Shown here: positions 35,572-44,863 of the stretch, piece by piece
Layout: every line of letters begins with the position of its first letter
Numbering within the stretch: the stretch's first letter is position 1
Assembly (NCBI RefSeq): GCF_009709615.1
Contig: NZ_WJYA01000007.1
Location: 164,338-228,337, forward strand
Length of the DNA stretch: 64,000 nucleotides
Direction: 5' to 3'
Origin: Winogradskyella ouciana
Lineage (GTDB): Bacteria > Bacteroidota > Bacteroidia > Flavobacteriales > Flavobacteriaceae
The notes under the pieces: generated by a model
What the model was told of the DNA's origin: nothing
Seen by the model: the letters and a program-made list of their open reading frames with translations, nothing else
Databases searched by the model: none
Program-made: the position numbers and the translations under genes

Positions 35572-37839
35572 ATGGCATTTGACATTGATATGATTAAAAA
35601 GGTTTACGCTAACATGACGGAGCGAGTTGATGCTGCGAGAGAGATTGTTGGAAAACCATTAACCCTTTCAGAGAAAATATTATACTCTCACCTGTGGGAT
35701 GGCAAACCTACTAAAGCTTTTCAAAGAGGAAAAGATTATGTGGATTTTGCACCAGACCGTGTAGCGTGCCAAGATGCAACAGCGCAGATGGCACTCTTAC
35801 AGTTTATGCAAGCTGGTAAACCTAAAGTTGCGGTACCAACAACGGTACATTGTGATCACTTAATCCAGGCAAAGGATGGTGCAGCTACAGATTTAAAACA
35901 CGCAAACAGTACTAGTAGTGAGGTATTTAATTTCTTAGAATCAGTATCAAATAAATATGGTATAGGATTTTGGAAACCAGGAGCTGGTATTATTCATCAG
36001 GTAGTGTTAGAGAATTACGCTTTTCCTGGAGGAATGATGATTGGTACAGATTCACATACTGTAAACGCAGGAGGTTTAGGTATGGTAGCCATTGGAGTAG
36101 GTGGTGCAGATGCTGTGGATGTCATGGCCGGTATGGCTTGGGAGCTGAAATTTCCAAAATTAATTGGTGTTAGATTAACAGGTAAATTGTCTGGCTGGAC
36201 AGCTCCAAAAGATGTCATCCTTAAAGTAGCAGAAATTCTGACTGTAAAAGGTGGAACAGGTGCTATTGTGGAATACTTTGGGCCTGGAGCACTTTCAATG
36301 TCTTGTACAGGAAAAGGAACTATCTGTAATATGGGAGCTGAAATTGGCGCGACAACATCTACATTTGGTTATGACGATTCTATGGAGCGTTACCTTAAAG
36401 CAACAGACAGAGAAGATGTTGCAGCAGAAGCAAACAAAATAAGAGAATATCTTACTGCAGACGATGAGGTTTATGCAAACCCTGAGCAGTATTTCGATCA
36501 GGTTATAGATATCAACCTTTCAGAATTAGGCCCTTTATTAAACGGACCTTTTACACCAGATTTATCTACAGAAGTAGGTAAGGACATGACTGAAAAAGCA
36601 CAGGCTAATGATTGGCCAATGCAGGTAGAATGGGGATTGATAGGTTCTTGTACCAATTCGTCTTACGAAGATTTGTCGAGAGCATCATCAATCGCACAGC
36701 AGGCTTTGGATAAAGGACTTAAAACCAAAGCTGAATTTGGTATTAATCCAGGGTCTGAGCAGGTACGTTACACAGCAGAGCGGGACGGAATCCTTCAGGT
36801 GTTTGAAAAATTAGATGCTAAGATTTTCACTAACGCTTGTGGACCTTGTATAGGGCAATGGGCAAGATATAGTGACCCTAAAAATGCTCCTAAAAACAGT
36901 ATTGTACATTCATTTAACAGAAACTTTGCTAAGCGTGCAGACGGTAATCCAAATACGCACGCCTTTGTCGCTTCACCGGAAATTACAGCTGCGATTGCCA
37001 TTGCTGGTAGATTGGACTTTAATCCAATGAAGGACACGTTAATTAACGAAAATGGCGAAGAAGTGATGTTAGACGAGCCAACAGGATGGGAATTACCTCC
37101 AAAAGGTTTCGACGTTAAAGAAAATGGTTATTTAGAGCCTGTTGCAGATGGGAGTAAGGTAAATATTGATGTAAATCCTACATCAGAGCGTTTACAGTTA
37201 TTGACGCCTTTTGAGCCTATTGGAGACTCTATCACAGGGGCAAGACTATTAATTAAAGCGTTTGGTAAATGTACAACCGACCATATTTCTATGGCAGGTC
37301 CTTGGTTACGTTTTAGAGGACATTTAGATAACATTGCTAATAATACGTTGATTGGTGCTGTAAATGCCTTTAACCAAAAAACTAATTTTGTTAAAAATCA
37401 ATTAACTGGAGAATATGGAGGCGTACCAGATGTGCAGCGTCAATATAAAAAGAATGGAATCTGGTCAGTAGTTGTCGGTGACCATAATTATGGTGAAGGA
37501 TCATCTAGAGAGCATGCCGCTATGCAACCAAGACATTTGGGAGTAGCTGCTGTAATTGTAAAATCATTCGCGCGTATTCATGAGACTAACCTTAAGAAAC
37601 AAGGTATGTTAGGACTTACGTTTGTTAATGAGTCTGATTACGATTTAATACAAGAAGATGATACGTTCAACTTTTTGGATTTAAATGAATTTGCACCAGA
37701 TAAGCCACTACATGTTGAGGTGGTTCATGCAGATGGTTCTAAAGATACCATAGCATTAAACCATACTTATAATACGGCGCAAATTGCATGGTACAATAAA
37801 GGTTCTGCATTAAATTTAATTAAAGAGCAGAATAGATAA
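35572..37839 (+). CDS. aconitate hydratase, mitochondrial type
   Basis: 755 residues. It converts citrate to isocitrate via cis-aconitate in the TCA cycle. The 4Fe-4S cysteines lie in [10 protein letters not shown] and [11 protein letters not shown]. Other marks are [46 protein letters not shown] and the swivel-domain [18 protein letters not shown]. Length and motifs match the mitochondrial-type subfamily rather than the ~900-residue AcnA or AcnB forms. It is a single-gene unit with a strong terminator. Confidence 0.95.
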   Translation: MAFDIDMIKKVYANMTERVDAAREIVGKPLTLSEKILYSHLWDGKPTKAFQRGKDYVDFAPDRVACQDATAQMALLQFMQAGKPKVAVPTTVHCDHLIQAKDGAATDLKHANSTSSEVFNFLESVSNKYGIGFWKPGAGIIHQVVLENYAFPGGMMIGTDSHTVNAGGLGMVAIGVGGADAVDVMAGMAWELKFPKLIGVRLTGKLSGWTAPKDVILKVAEILTVKGGTGAIVEYFGPGALSMSCTGKGTICNMGAEIGATTSTFGYDDSMERYLKATDREDVAAEANKIREYLTADDEVYANPEQYFDQVIDINLSELGPLLNGPFTPDLSTEVGKDMTEKAQANDWPMQVEWGLIGSCTNSSYEDLSRASSIAQQALDKGLKTKAEFGINPGSEQVRYTAERDGILQVFEKLDAKIFTNACGPCIGQWARYSDPKNAPKNSIVHSFNRNFAKRADGNPNTHAFVASPEITAAIAIAGRLDFNPMKDTLINENGEEVMLDEPTGWELPPKGFDVKENGYLEPVADGSKVNIDVNPTSERLQLLTPFEPIGDSITGARLLIKAFGKCTTDHISMAGPWLRFRGHLDNIANNTLIGAVNAFNQKTNFVKNQLTGEYGGVPDVQRQYKKNGIWSVVVGDHNYGEGSSREHAAMQPRHLGVAAVIVKSFARIHETNLKKQGMLGLTFVNESDYDLIQEDDTFNFLDLNEFAPDKPLHVEVVHADGSKDTIALNHTYNTAQIAWYNKGSALNLIKEQNR

Positions 37840-37867
37840 TAAAGTACTTTATATATAGATTGTGAAA

Positions 37868-37894
37868 GGCCCTTAAAATTTAAGGGCTTTTTTT
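37868..37894 (+). terminator. aconitase terminator
   Basis: GCCCTTAA at 37869-37876 pairs perfectly with TTAAGGGC at 37880-37887, followed by seven T residues. Confidence 0.85.
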
Positions 37895-37955
37895 ATTGTA
37901 AGGATTTGTAAAATCTTACGACATAAGCCTTAATCTAACAAAACCTTCCCTAAAA

Positions 37956-38627
37956 ATGCAGTCAATATGGTTCTTTGACGATGTTAACCTTTTTAAGGTG
38001 CTCTGTCCACACAAGTTCAAAAAATATAAGGATTGCCACGACTTTAATTCTTATAGAAAGAGTGATTATATTTATTTTGAAGAAGACAATGCCAATAAGA
38101 TTTACCTCATAGAAAAAGGAAAAGTTAAAATAGGCTATTACAAAGAAGATGGCTCTGAGGTTATTAAGGCCATTCTAGGTAAAGGAGAGCTTTTTGGTGA
38201 AAAAGCCATACTCGGAGAGCAAAAAAGAGATGAATTTGCCCAATCTATAGACAATAAAACGTCAATTTGTCCAGTAGGAGTAAATACAATGCACCAATTG
38301 ATGAGAGACAACCAAACCTTTAGTTTTAAAGTCTATAAGTTTATTGGTTTTAAGTTTAAAAAATTAGAGCGTAGACTTCAATTATTAATGTTTAAAGATA
38401 CTAAAACCCGTCTAGTGGAATTCATTAATGAGCTTTGTGCAGATTACGGTTACGATTGTGAAAAAACAGGAAATAAGATCATAAAGCATCCTTATACACA
38501 AAAAGATATAGCCTCTTTAATCGGTACTTCACGACCAACTCTCAACATCTTAATGAACGAGTTGAAGAACCATAACCATATAGATTTCAATAGAAAAGAA
38601 ATAAAATTACTCAAAAATATAGCTTAG
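37956..38627 (+). CDS. Crp/Fnr-family transcription regulator
   Basis: 223 residues. The cyclic-nucleotide-binding-like beta roll covers about 30-120 (KIYLIEKGKVKIGYYKEDGS, GKGELFGEKAILGE), followed by the dimer helix and a winged helix-turn-helix near 160-215 (YTQKDIASLIGTSRPTLNIL). No cysteine set for an Fnr iron-sulfur cluster is evident, and the effector is unknown. It lies directly upstream of an RskA-like lipoprotein gene in the same direction, with a 73-bp gap, which may be one of its targets. Confidence 0.88.
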   Translation: MQSIWFFDDVNLFKVLCPHKFKKYKDCHDFNSYRKSDYIYFEEDNANKIYLIEKGKVKIGYYKEDGSEVIKAILGKGELFGEKAILGEQKRDEFAQSIDNKTSICPVGVNTMHQLMRDNQTFSFKVYKFIGFKFKKLERRLQLLMFKDTKTRLVEFINELCADYGYDCEKTGNKIIKHPYTQKDIASLIGTSRPTLNILMNELKNHNHIDFNRKEIKLLKNIA

Positions 38628-38700
38628 TGTTAGCTAGCTAACATTTTATCACAACTTCACACTTTAATTTTGGAATACAAATTTTAAAATAAAAAAAGTG

Positions 38701-39567
38701 ATGATTAAAAAAATGTTTTTTGCAGCCTTGGCATTTGGTTTTTTTGCCACGTCTTGCAGTAGTGACGACGACAACAGTCCAACAAATTCTGAGTTGACTT
38801 TAAACCTGAGTGGTTTAGAAGCCTTAGGAACAGATTATGTTTATGAAGGTTGGATTATTGTAGATAAAAACCCGGTTTCTACCGGTACATTTAGTAGCGT
38901 AGTTTTTCCACAGAGTTTTTCGGTAAATACTATGCAACTAAATGAGGCCTCGGCTTTTGTGCTTTCAATTGAGCCAGCTGTTGATAATGACCCAGCACCA
39001 GCAGCCACTAAGATATTACGTGGTGAGTTTTCAGGCAGTACAGCTTCAGTTAATACGGATCTCATAGGAGATTTTAGTAATGCTTCGGGAGCCTTCTTTT
39101 TAAGAACTCCAACGGATGAGACTTCTGGTAATAATATGAATGATCAATATGGTGTTTGGTTCGGTACACCAGGTATGCCACCATCTCCAAACTTTAATTT
39201 ACCGACTTTGCCAGTTGGATGGGCTTATGAAGGATGGGTTGTGGGTGACTCAGGGCCTTTATCGACAGGGACTTTTACACAATTCAATGCTGTAGATAGT
39301 GCCGCATCTTTTAGCGGTACCGCACAGGCAGGACCACCAGTACCTGGAGAAGATTTCTTTATGAATGCACCAACAGGCGAAACATTTCCATTGGATATTA
39401 GAGGAAGAACAGTAGTGATTTCGGTAGAGCCTGTACCAGACGATTCGCCTGCTCCTTTTGCTATAAAACCTTTAGTTGGAACTGCTGGGAATGATACCGC
39501 ACCAGCAACCCATGCTTTTGGTCTAAATCTAGCGTCTTTACCGACGGGATTAGTGACCAGAAATTAA
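38701..39567 (+). CDS. lipoprotein with two RskA-like (anti-sigma-K) domains
   Basis: 288 residues from the ATG at 38701; a GTG one codon earlier is possible. The lipoprotein signal is MIKKMFFAALAFGFFATSC (Cys19), then SSDDDNS. Two repeats follow, about 27-155 and 160-285. Each holds the RskA-like core, YEGWIIVDKNPVSTGTF in the first and YEGWVVGDSGPLSTGTF in the second, then a VISVEP/LSIEP strand. The domain name comes from anti-sigma-K factors, but this protein has no N-terminal sigma-binding part and is lipid-anchored outside the cytoplasm, so it is unlikely to be an anti-sigma factor. Function unknown. Confidence 0.8.
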   Translation: MIKKMFFAALAFGFFATSCSSDDDNSPTNSELTLNLSGLEALGTDYVYEGWIIVDKNPVSTGTFSSVVFPQSFSVNTMQLNEASAFVLSIEPAVDNDPAPAATKILRGEFSGSTASVNTDLIGDFSNASGAFFLRTPTDETSGNNMNDQYGVWFGTPGMPPSPNFNLPTLPVGWAYEGWVVGDSGPLSTGTFTQFNAVDSAASFSGTAQAGPPVPGEDFFMNAPTGETFPLDIRGRTVVISVEPVPDDSPAPFAIKPLVGTAGNDTAPATHAFGLNLASLPTGLVTRN

Positions 39568-39592
39568 AAAACTCCATTTATTTTGTTAGATT

Positions 39593-39629
39593 TGAAGCGT
39601 ATGTATTCTTTATTGAATAGTACGCTTCA
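39593..39629. terminator. hairpin between RskA-like and TlpA-like genes
   Basis: TGAAGCGTA and TACGCTTCA form a perfect 9-bp stem, with an inner TATTC/GAATA pairing in the loop. Only a weak T-rich stretch follows (TTGATGTTAATTTTT), so termination is likely but not certain. Confidence 0.5.
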
Positions 39630-39644
39630 TTGATGTTAATTTTT

Positions 39645-40214
39645 ATGGTTAAACGCAAACGGGTAAATATTTCAAGTATCATATTTGTAGTAGCAATTGT
39701 TCTTCTGATAATTCCTGCGACACGAACCCACATTCAAGTGGTTTTGCATAAAGGATTGAGCTATATCAATCAATCATCACTAATAGAAGAGGGCGAAAGA
39801 GTAAAGGTTACATATTCCAATTGGATATTAAAATCAGATAATAAAGAGGTTTTAAATTTTAATGACACAAAAAATAAAGTGGTGTTGATTAATTTCTGGG
39901 CTACTTGGTGTGCACCGTGTATAGCGGAAATGCCGAGTTTGCAAAAGCTATATGAAAAATATGGTAATGAGGTTGAGTTTTTATTTGTAACTAACGAGTC
40001 TGCTAAGACCATACAAGCTTTCAAAAACAAAAAGAATTATACATTTCCTGTTTACATCAGAAGGTCTGACGTTCCAAAAGAATTAATTACAAGATCAATT
40101 CCTCGAACTTTTATCATCAATAAAAAAGGAGAGATAGTCATTGATGAATCTGGTGCTGTGGACTGGTATAGTGAAACTGTAAGAAACCAGTTAGGCCAAT
40201 TGCTGGCAGAGTAA
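39645..40214 (+). CDS. TlpA-like thioredoxin-family protein
   Basis: 189 residues from ATG 39645; ATG 39633 would add four residues. An N-terminal membrane anchor (about 8-25) is followed by a periplasmic thioredoxin fold with the redox motif WATWCAPCIAEMP near residue 87 and the cis-proline in SIPRTFIINKKGEI. TlpA/ResA-like proteins keep cysteines reduced for cytochrome c maturation or metal-site assembly. The specific partner is unknown. It ends 1 bp from the convergent crtZ stop. Confidence 0.87.
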   Translation: MVKRKRVNISSIIFVVAIVLLIIPATRTHIQVVLHKGLSYINQSSLIEEGERVKVTYSNWILKSDNKEVLNFNDTKNKVVLINFWATWCAPCIAEMPSLQKLYEKYGNEVEFLFVTNESAKTIQAFKNKKNYTFPVYIRRSDVPKELITRSIPRTFIINKKGEIVIDESGAVDWYSETVRNQLGQLLAE

Positions 40215-40215
40215 C

Positions 40216-40662
40216 CTATTTAAAATACTTAAACGGTACGATTAACATTCCAAAATTTTCACCTTTTTCCTTTCCTAAATGCTTGTGATGGATTTTATGC
40301 GCACGTCTAACACCACGTGCATACTTATTATCGATATTACGCAACCACTTAAAACGCTGATGTATAAATATATCGTGAACAATAAAATAGGCAATACCAT
40401 ACATTAAAATCCCCAAGCCTATAGGCAATGTGTACCATAAGCCTTCATAATTCCAGAGATAGAAGCATATTATGCTTACTGCAGCATAGAAGATGAAGAA
40501 GGCGTCATTTCGCTCAAACCAGCTATCGTGGTCTTTGTGGTGGTGGTCTTTATGGAGACTCCATAAAAACCCATGCATTATGTATTTGTGTGTAAACCAT
40601 GCATTAAATTCCATAATAAAAAATGTTCCTAAGAAAATCAATATCCAAAAAACAGTTTGCAT
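40216..40662 (-). CDS. crtZ: beta-carotene hydroxylase
   Basis: 148 residues, integral membrane. It adds the 3 and 3' hydroxyls of beta-carotene to form zeaxanthin via cryptoxanthin. The diiron histidine clusters of the fatty-acid-hydroxylase superfamily are complete: HKYIMHG, HKDHHHKDHD, HDIFIHQRF and RAHKIHHKHLG, with membrane helices near 1-18 and 55-85. It is the last gene of merR-crtI-crtB-crtZ, 20 bp after crtB. Confidence 0.94.
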   Translation of the reverse strand: MQTVFWILIFLGTFFIMEFNAWFTHKYIMHGFLWSLHKDHHHKDHDSWFERNDAFFIFYAAVSIICFYLWNYEGLWYTLPIGLGILMYGIAYFIVHDIFIHQRFKWLRNIDNKYARGVRRAHKIHHKHLGKEKGENFGMLIVPFKYFK

Positions 40663-40682
40663 AATAGTCGTCTTTTAAAAAT

Positions 40683-41522
40683 TTAGAGTAAGTTCAATTG
40701 ATATTTTACATAACTCCGAGTAAGTAACTCTACTTTTTTATAGTTGGGTACGCGTATTCTCGCAGATTTAATTTCTAAAGCAGGTGTCTTTTTGAGTTTT
40801 TGTAATAATTTATTGTAATAACGGTAAGCCATAAACACACCAAATTTAGCGTCTAAAGGTAATCGTTTTATACCATTTAAGCCCTTTGCAAAGTCTGCTT
40901 CAATGTCTGAAATGATATTCTGTTTAGAAATTTCATCTAAATTGTTTAAATCCGTATTAGGGAAATATGTTCTATTTAAACCTTCAAAATCTGCTTTTAA
41001 ATCGCGTAGAAAATTTACTTTTTGAAAAGCCGAGCCCAAACTCATTGCAGAGTCTTTTAAGTCTTCATATTTTTCATTATCTCCTTTAACAAAAACCTTT
41101 AAACACATAAGCCCAACAACATCCGCAGAACCATAAATATAGTATTTATACTCTTCCTCAGTCAAATAATCCTTTTTACTAAGGTCTAATCTCATACTGT
41201 CCATAAATGCATCGACAAGATGTTTGTCTATGCCGTAGTTATGATAGGTTTCTTGAAATGAATTTAAAATGGGGTTTAAACTAATGTTATCCGTTAAGGC
41301 ATTTTCCAAATCCTTTTCAAAATTTTTAAATAGCTTTTCCTTATCGTAATCGTGAAAAGTATCTACGATCTCATCAGCAAATCTTACAAACCCATAAATA
41401 TTGTAGATATCCTGCCTTATGCTATCGGATAACATTTTTGTAGCCATTGAGAACGATGTGCTATAAGCATTTGTTACTGCTTTGCTACACTCTTTAGATA
41501 CGTTGTCAAAAATTGATTTCAT
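40683..41522 (-). CDS. crtB: phytoene synthase
   Basis: 279 residues. It condenses two geranylgeranyl diphosphates to phytoene. Both Asp-rich Mg2+ motifs are present: FADEIVDTFHD near residue 50 and NFLRDLKADFEGLNRTYFP near 170. The CrtB start (SYSTSFSMATKML; here NAYSTSFSMATKM) is also typical. It lies between crtI and crtZ with 20-bp spacers. Confidence 0.95.
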   Translation of the reverse strand: MKSIFDNVSKECSKAVTNAYSTSFSMATKMLSDSIRQDIYNIYGFVRFADEIVDTFHDYDKEKLFKNFEKDLENALTDNISLNPILNSFQETYHNYGIDKHLVDAFMDSMRLDLSKKDYLTEEEYKYYIYGSADVVGLMCLKVFVKGDNEKYEDLKDSAMSLGSAFQKVNFLRDLKADFEGLNRTYFPNTDLNNLDEISKQNIISDIEADFAKGLNGIKRLPLDAKFGVFMAYRYYNKLLQKLKKTPALEIKSARIRVPNYKKVELLTRSYVKYQLNLL

Positions 41523-41542
41523 AGGCTTAATGTAATTAACTT

Positions 41543-43003
41543 TTAATGTTCATTCTTTTCAATCAATTCAGCTACAAGCTTTCCTGATATTAACGATGGT
41601 GGTACTCCGGGTCCAGGGACTGTAAGCTGCCCAGTAAAGTAAAGTCCATCTACTTTTTTACTTTTTAATTTTGGTCTTAAAAAGGCGGTTTGTCTTAAGG
41701 TATTTGCCATACCATAGGCGTTGCCTTTGTAAGAGTTATATTCACTTATAAAATCATTAACACAAAATGATTCTCTAAAAAGAATATGTTCTTTAATATT
41801 TTGATTTGTTCGTTTTTCAAAACGGTTTATTATAATATCAAAATATTGTTGTCTAAGCTCTGGAGTGTCTTCTAATCCTGGTGCGATTGGGATGAGGAAG
41901 AATCCCGTTTCGCAACCCTCTGGAGCCATGCTAATGTCCGTAACAGATGGAAAGTTAACATAAAATAATGGATTTTCAGGCCATTTCGGATCATCATATA
42001 TTTCCTCAGCATGATTTTCAAAGTTAGTATCAAAAAACAGATTATGGTGCTCTATCCGTTTAAGTTTTTTACTAAAACCAACATAAAAGAGTAATGATGA
42101 AGGAGCAAATGTTCTTTTCTCCCAATAAGTTTCTGAGTATTGTCTATTTTTTTTATCTAATAAAGTTTCCGTGTGGTGATAATCTGCACCACTTAAAACG
42201 ATATCTGATCTAACAGTATTCCCGTTGATTATTATACCTATAGCTCTATTGTTTTCTGTAACAATTTTTTCAACATTGCTGTTAGTATTAATCGTTACTC
42301 CTAGGTCCTCAGCCAATTTACTCATGGCTTTGACAATTTCGTACATTCCTCCTTTTGGATGCCATGTTCCCAATCCAAAATCTGCGTAGTTCATAAAACT
42401 ATAAAATGACGGTGTTTGACTTGGTTTTGCACCTAGAAATAACACGGGAAATTCTAAGGTTGAAATTAATTTTGGATTTTTAAATTTCTTTCTAATTTCA
42501 GAACTGATCGTCTTAAAAAACCGATCTACTTTTGTAATTGTTTCCTTAGTAACCAGTTCAAAAGGGGAGACACCAGGTTTTAAAACTATTTTGTTTATGG
42601 CAATATCATAGTGATCTTGAGCTTGAGAGATAAATTTGCGTAGAGGTTTTGAGCTGCCTTTTTCTATGCGTTCAAATTCTTCACAAATCTGGTCCATGTG
42701 GTCGCCAATAGTAATAACTTCATCAGAAAAGAAAATTTTGTAGGCAGGGCTCAATTTGTCTAATTGATAGTAATCACTTGTGCTTTTCCCAAAATCATTG
42801 AAAAACTTCTCAAAAATATCTGGCATCCAATACCAGCTTGGACCAATATCAAAAGTGAACCCATCTTTAATGAGCTGCCTAGCTCTTCCTCCAACGGTAT
42901 CATTTTTTTCATAAATTGATACGTTGTATCCAGCTTTAGCTAAATAACAGGATGCAGACAATGCTGAAAAACCCGAACCTATTATAGAAATTGTTCTACT
43001 CAT
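41543..43003 (-). CDS. crtI: phytoene desaturase
   Basis: 486 residues. It is an FAD enzyme that desaturates phytoene stepwise to lycopene. The N-terminal dinucleotide motif is ISIIGSGFSALSASCYLAKA followed by YEKNDTVGGRARQ. The C-terminal bacterial CrtI signature is LYFTGQLTVPGPGVPPSLIS. The start is 7 bp after the merR stop, so it is cotranscribed with its presumed regulator. Confidence 0.95.
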   Translation of the reverse strand: MSRTISIIGSGFSALSASCYLAKAGYNVSIYEKNDTVGGRARQLIKDGFTFDIGPSWYWMPDIFEKFFNDFGKSTSDYYQLDKLSPAYKIFFSDEVITIGDHMDQICEEFERIEKGSSKPLRKFISQAQDHYDIAINKIVLKPGVSPFELVTKETITKVDRFFKTISSEIRKKFKNPKLISTLEFPVLFLGAKPSQTPSFYSFMNYADFGLGTWHPKGGMYEIVKAMSKLAEDLGVTINTNSNVEKIVTENNRAIGIIINGNTVRSDIVLSGADYHHTETLLDKKNRQYSETYWEKRTFAPSSLLFYVGFSKKLKRIEHHNLFFDTNFENHAEEIYDDPKWPENPLFYVNFPSVTDISMAPEGCETGFFLIPIAPGLEDTPELRQQYFDIIINRFEKRTNQNIKEHILFRESFCVNDFISEYNSYKGNAYGMANTLRQTAFLRPKLKSKKVDGLYFTGQLTVPGPGVPPSLISGKLVAELIEKNEH

Positions 43004-43010
43004 TTATATA

Positions 43011-43910
43011 TTAGACATTATCTAATAATGCTTGTATACTTTTGTATGCCTCAATACCTTCTGGAAGATTATCTAAATCTAATGAGTTTAGCATTTGTCC
43101 TAAAATCCAAAGTTTGGTATTGGTTTTACCTACAAGTAAATTATTAAAATCATTTATGTACTTTTCAATGTTATCCTTCTCTGGTTTAACGGTAAAGTAG
43201 GATATATAAATGATTTCATCATAGTAATTTTTGAGATCTACCAAGCTTTCTAATGGCACACTAAATCCAAGAAAAATAGATTGATATCCTTTACTGACCA
43301 ATTGGTGATTAATAAACATCAGGCCCAATTCATGTATTTCATTTTCAGGAAGGTACAGTACAAATGTTTTTTTAGACTTGTTAACCTGTTTAGATTGAAT
43401 TTTTTCAGTATTGATTAATATTTTTTGTCGTATTAGTGATGATAAAAAATGCTCATGGGCAGGAGTAATAGTATCAGTTTGCCATAAAAGACCTATTTCC
43501 GTTAAAAGCGGAATAAATATATCGTAGAAAATTGCATCGAAGGGTTTTTCTTTTAATAGGCCATTGTAAGTATTGTAAAAAAGAGTTTGATCAAAATTTA
43601 GCATTGACAGCTTAAAGGCATTTATTGCATGACTTTCAAAATTGTTTTCTGATGCTATTTCTCTAACTAGAAGGGGTATTTTGTGCTCTTCAATAGTTGC
43701 TATTTTAGAAATTTTATACCCGTTATTATTAAGATAACTAACGTTTAATAATTTCTGAAAATTGGCGAGATCGTAATATCTAATATTGGTGTCAGTACGC
43801 TTAGGTTGAAGCAAATTATAGCGCTTTTCCCATATTCTTATGGTATGGGCTTTAATACCTGTAAGATTTTCTAAATCTTTAATACTAAATTGATTCTTAA
43901 TATTGTTCAC
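43011..43910 (-). CDS. MerR-family regulator with B12-binding-like sensor (CarH/LitR type)
   Basis: 299 residues. The N-terminal MerR winged helix (FSIKDLENLTGIKAHTIRIW, EKRYNLLQPKRT, about 8-75) is followed by a four-helix bundle and a Rossmann-like module as in the adenosylcobalamin photoreceptors CarH/LitR. Key sensor residues are kept: W143 and E153-H154 form the W-x9-E-H motif, and E191-x-H193-x-x-G196 matches the D/E-x-H-x-x-G loop whose His binds cobalt. Known relatives hold carotenoid genes off in the dark and release DNA on illumination. Being first in the crt operon, it probably controls that operon and itself. Confidence 0.87.
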   Translation of the reverse strand: MNNIKNQFSIKDLENLTGIKAHTIRIWEKRYNLLQPKRTDTNIRYYDLANFQKLLNVSYLNNNGYKISKIATIEEHKIPLLVREIASENNFESHAINAFKLSMLNFDQTLFYNTYNGLLKEKPFDAIFYDIFIPLLTEIGLLWQTDTITPAHEHFLSSLIRQKILINTEKIQSKQVNKSKKTFVLYLPENEIHELGLMFINHQLVSKGYQSIFLGFSVPLESLVDLKNYYDEIIYISYFTVKPEKDNIEKYINDFNNLLVGKTNTKLWILGQMLNSLDLDNLPEGIEAYKSIQALLDNV

Positions 43911-43917
43911 TTTTTTT

Positions 43918-43955
43918 TACGAATAGTTAAACAAAAATAAGATTAATATTCGTAA
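43918..43955. promoter_or_regulatory. inverted repeat bracketing the merR-crtIBZ promoter
   Basis: TTACGAATA (43917-43925) and TATTCGTAA (43947-43955) are perfect complements 21 bp apart, each continued by TTAA. Between them, on the minus strand, lies TATTTTTG (43932-43939), a -7 element pointing at the regulator gene. Arms on both sides of the polymerase site are what a MerR-type autoregulator would use. Confidence 0.6.
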
Positions 43956-43998
43956 GATTAGTTTAATTAACAAAAAATAAGGAAAATAAATGAGAAAG

Positions 43999-44082
43999 TG
44001 CGCACGAGAAGACTCGAACTTCCACGGACTAATGTCCACCAACCCCTCAAGCTGGCGCGTCTACCAATTCCGCCACGTGCGC
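43999..44082 (-). tRNA. tRNA-Leu (anticodon GAG)
   Basis: Acceptor arms GCGCACG / CGTGCGC pair perfectly, the D-arm reads GGCGGAATTGGTAGACGC, the anticodon loop TTGAGGG gives GAG, and the long variable arm and GTTCGAGTC T-arm are those of a class II tRNA-Leu. No CCA is encoded. It decodes CUC/CUU. Confidence 0.93.
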
Positions 44083-44105
44083 AAAGTAATGAAGTAAAGA
44101 TAAAA

Positions 44106-44137
44106 AAAAAGTTAAGCTTTTTTTTGCTTAACTTTTT
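44106..44137 (-). terminator. terminator between tRNA-Lys and tRNA-Leu
   Basis: A perfect 12-bp inverted repeat (AAAAAGTTAAGC / GCTTAACTTTTT) with an 8-base homopolymer loop lies just downstream of tRNA-Lys, and a T tract follows on the minus strand. It would end the tRNA-Lys transcript before tRNA-Leu, only 24 bp from its 5' end. Confidence 0.75.
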
Positions 44138-44138
44138 G

Positions 44139-44211
44139 TGACCGGGCTGGGGCTCGAACCCAGGACCCTCTCCTTAAAAGGGAGATGCTCTACCAACTGA
44201 GCTACCCGGTC
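44139..44211 (-). tRNA. tRNA-Lys (anticodon TTT)
   Basis: 73 nt. The acceptor arms GACCGGG / CCCGGTC, the D-arm GTAGCTCAGTTGGTAGAGC, the anticodon loop CTTTTAA (TTT) and the T-arm GGGTTCGAGCCCC are all canonical. No CCA is encoded. Confidence 0.95.
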
Positions 44212-44341
44212 AATAATTGTTCTCTTTAACGAGGGTGCAAATATAAAATGTTTAATTAATAAAACAATACTTTTTTTGCTTAAATTTTTGTTTTTTTGTG
44301 GTGTGCTTCTCTAGTCAATTAATAATCAAAATATAGCGCCA

Positions 44342-44863
44342 ATGATAGTAGTTTTAATGGGATATATGGGATCAGGAAAATCTACTATAGGTAAGGAATT
44401 GGCTACTCTTTTGAAATACAATTTCTTAGACCTTGACGACTATATTTCTGAAAAAGAAAACGCAACGATTTCAGATATATTTAAGGATAAAGGAGAAATC
44501 TATTTTAGAAAGAAAGAAACTGAATATCTAAAAGAAATCATCGACTCTTATAATGATATTGTGTTGGCTCTTGGTGGAGGTACTCCATGTTATGGAAATA
44601 ATTTAAAGATTTTAAATGATGATAAAAAGGTTGTGACTATTTATTTAAAGTTATCGATACCGCTTTTAGCTACAAGGCTTTATGCAGAACGTGATAATCG
44701 ACCATTGATTAGCCATTTAAGTTCAGAAGAAGAATTGTTGGAATTTATCGGGAAACATATTTTTGAACGTACGCAATATTACAACCAAGCACAGCATATA
44801 ATCACAACAGATCATCAAACAAAGAAAGACATTTTAGAAGCTATTCTGTTAGAGTTAATCTAA
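44342..44863 (+). CDS. aroK: shikimate kinase
   Basis: 173 residues. It phosphorylates shikimate in aromatic amino-acid synthesis. Walker A is GYMGSGKSTIGKELA. Substrate residues appear in FLDLDDYISEKE, FRKKETEYLKE and ALGGGTPCY. The lid is RLYAERDNRPLI. Normal length for AroK. Its 3' end overlaps the convergent phosphoribosyltransferase gene by 9 bp. Confidence 0.95.
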   Translation: MIVVLMGYMGSGKSTIGKELATLLKYNFLDLDDYISEKENATISDIFKDKGEIYFRKKETEYLKEIIDSYNDIVLALGGGTPCYGNNLKILNDDKKVVTIYLKLSIPLLATRLYAERDNRPLISHLSSEEELLEFIGKHIFERTQYYNQAQHIITTDHQTKKDILEAILLELI

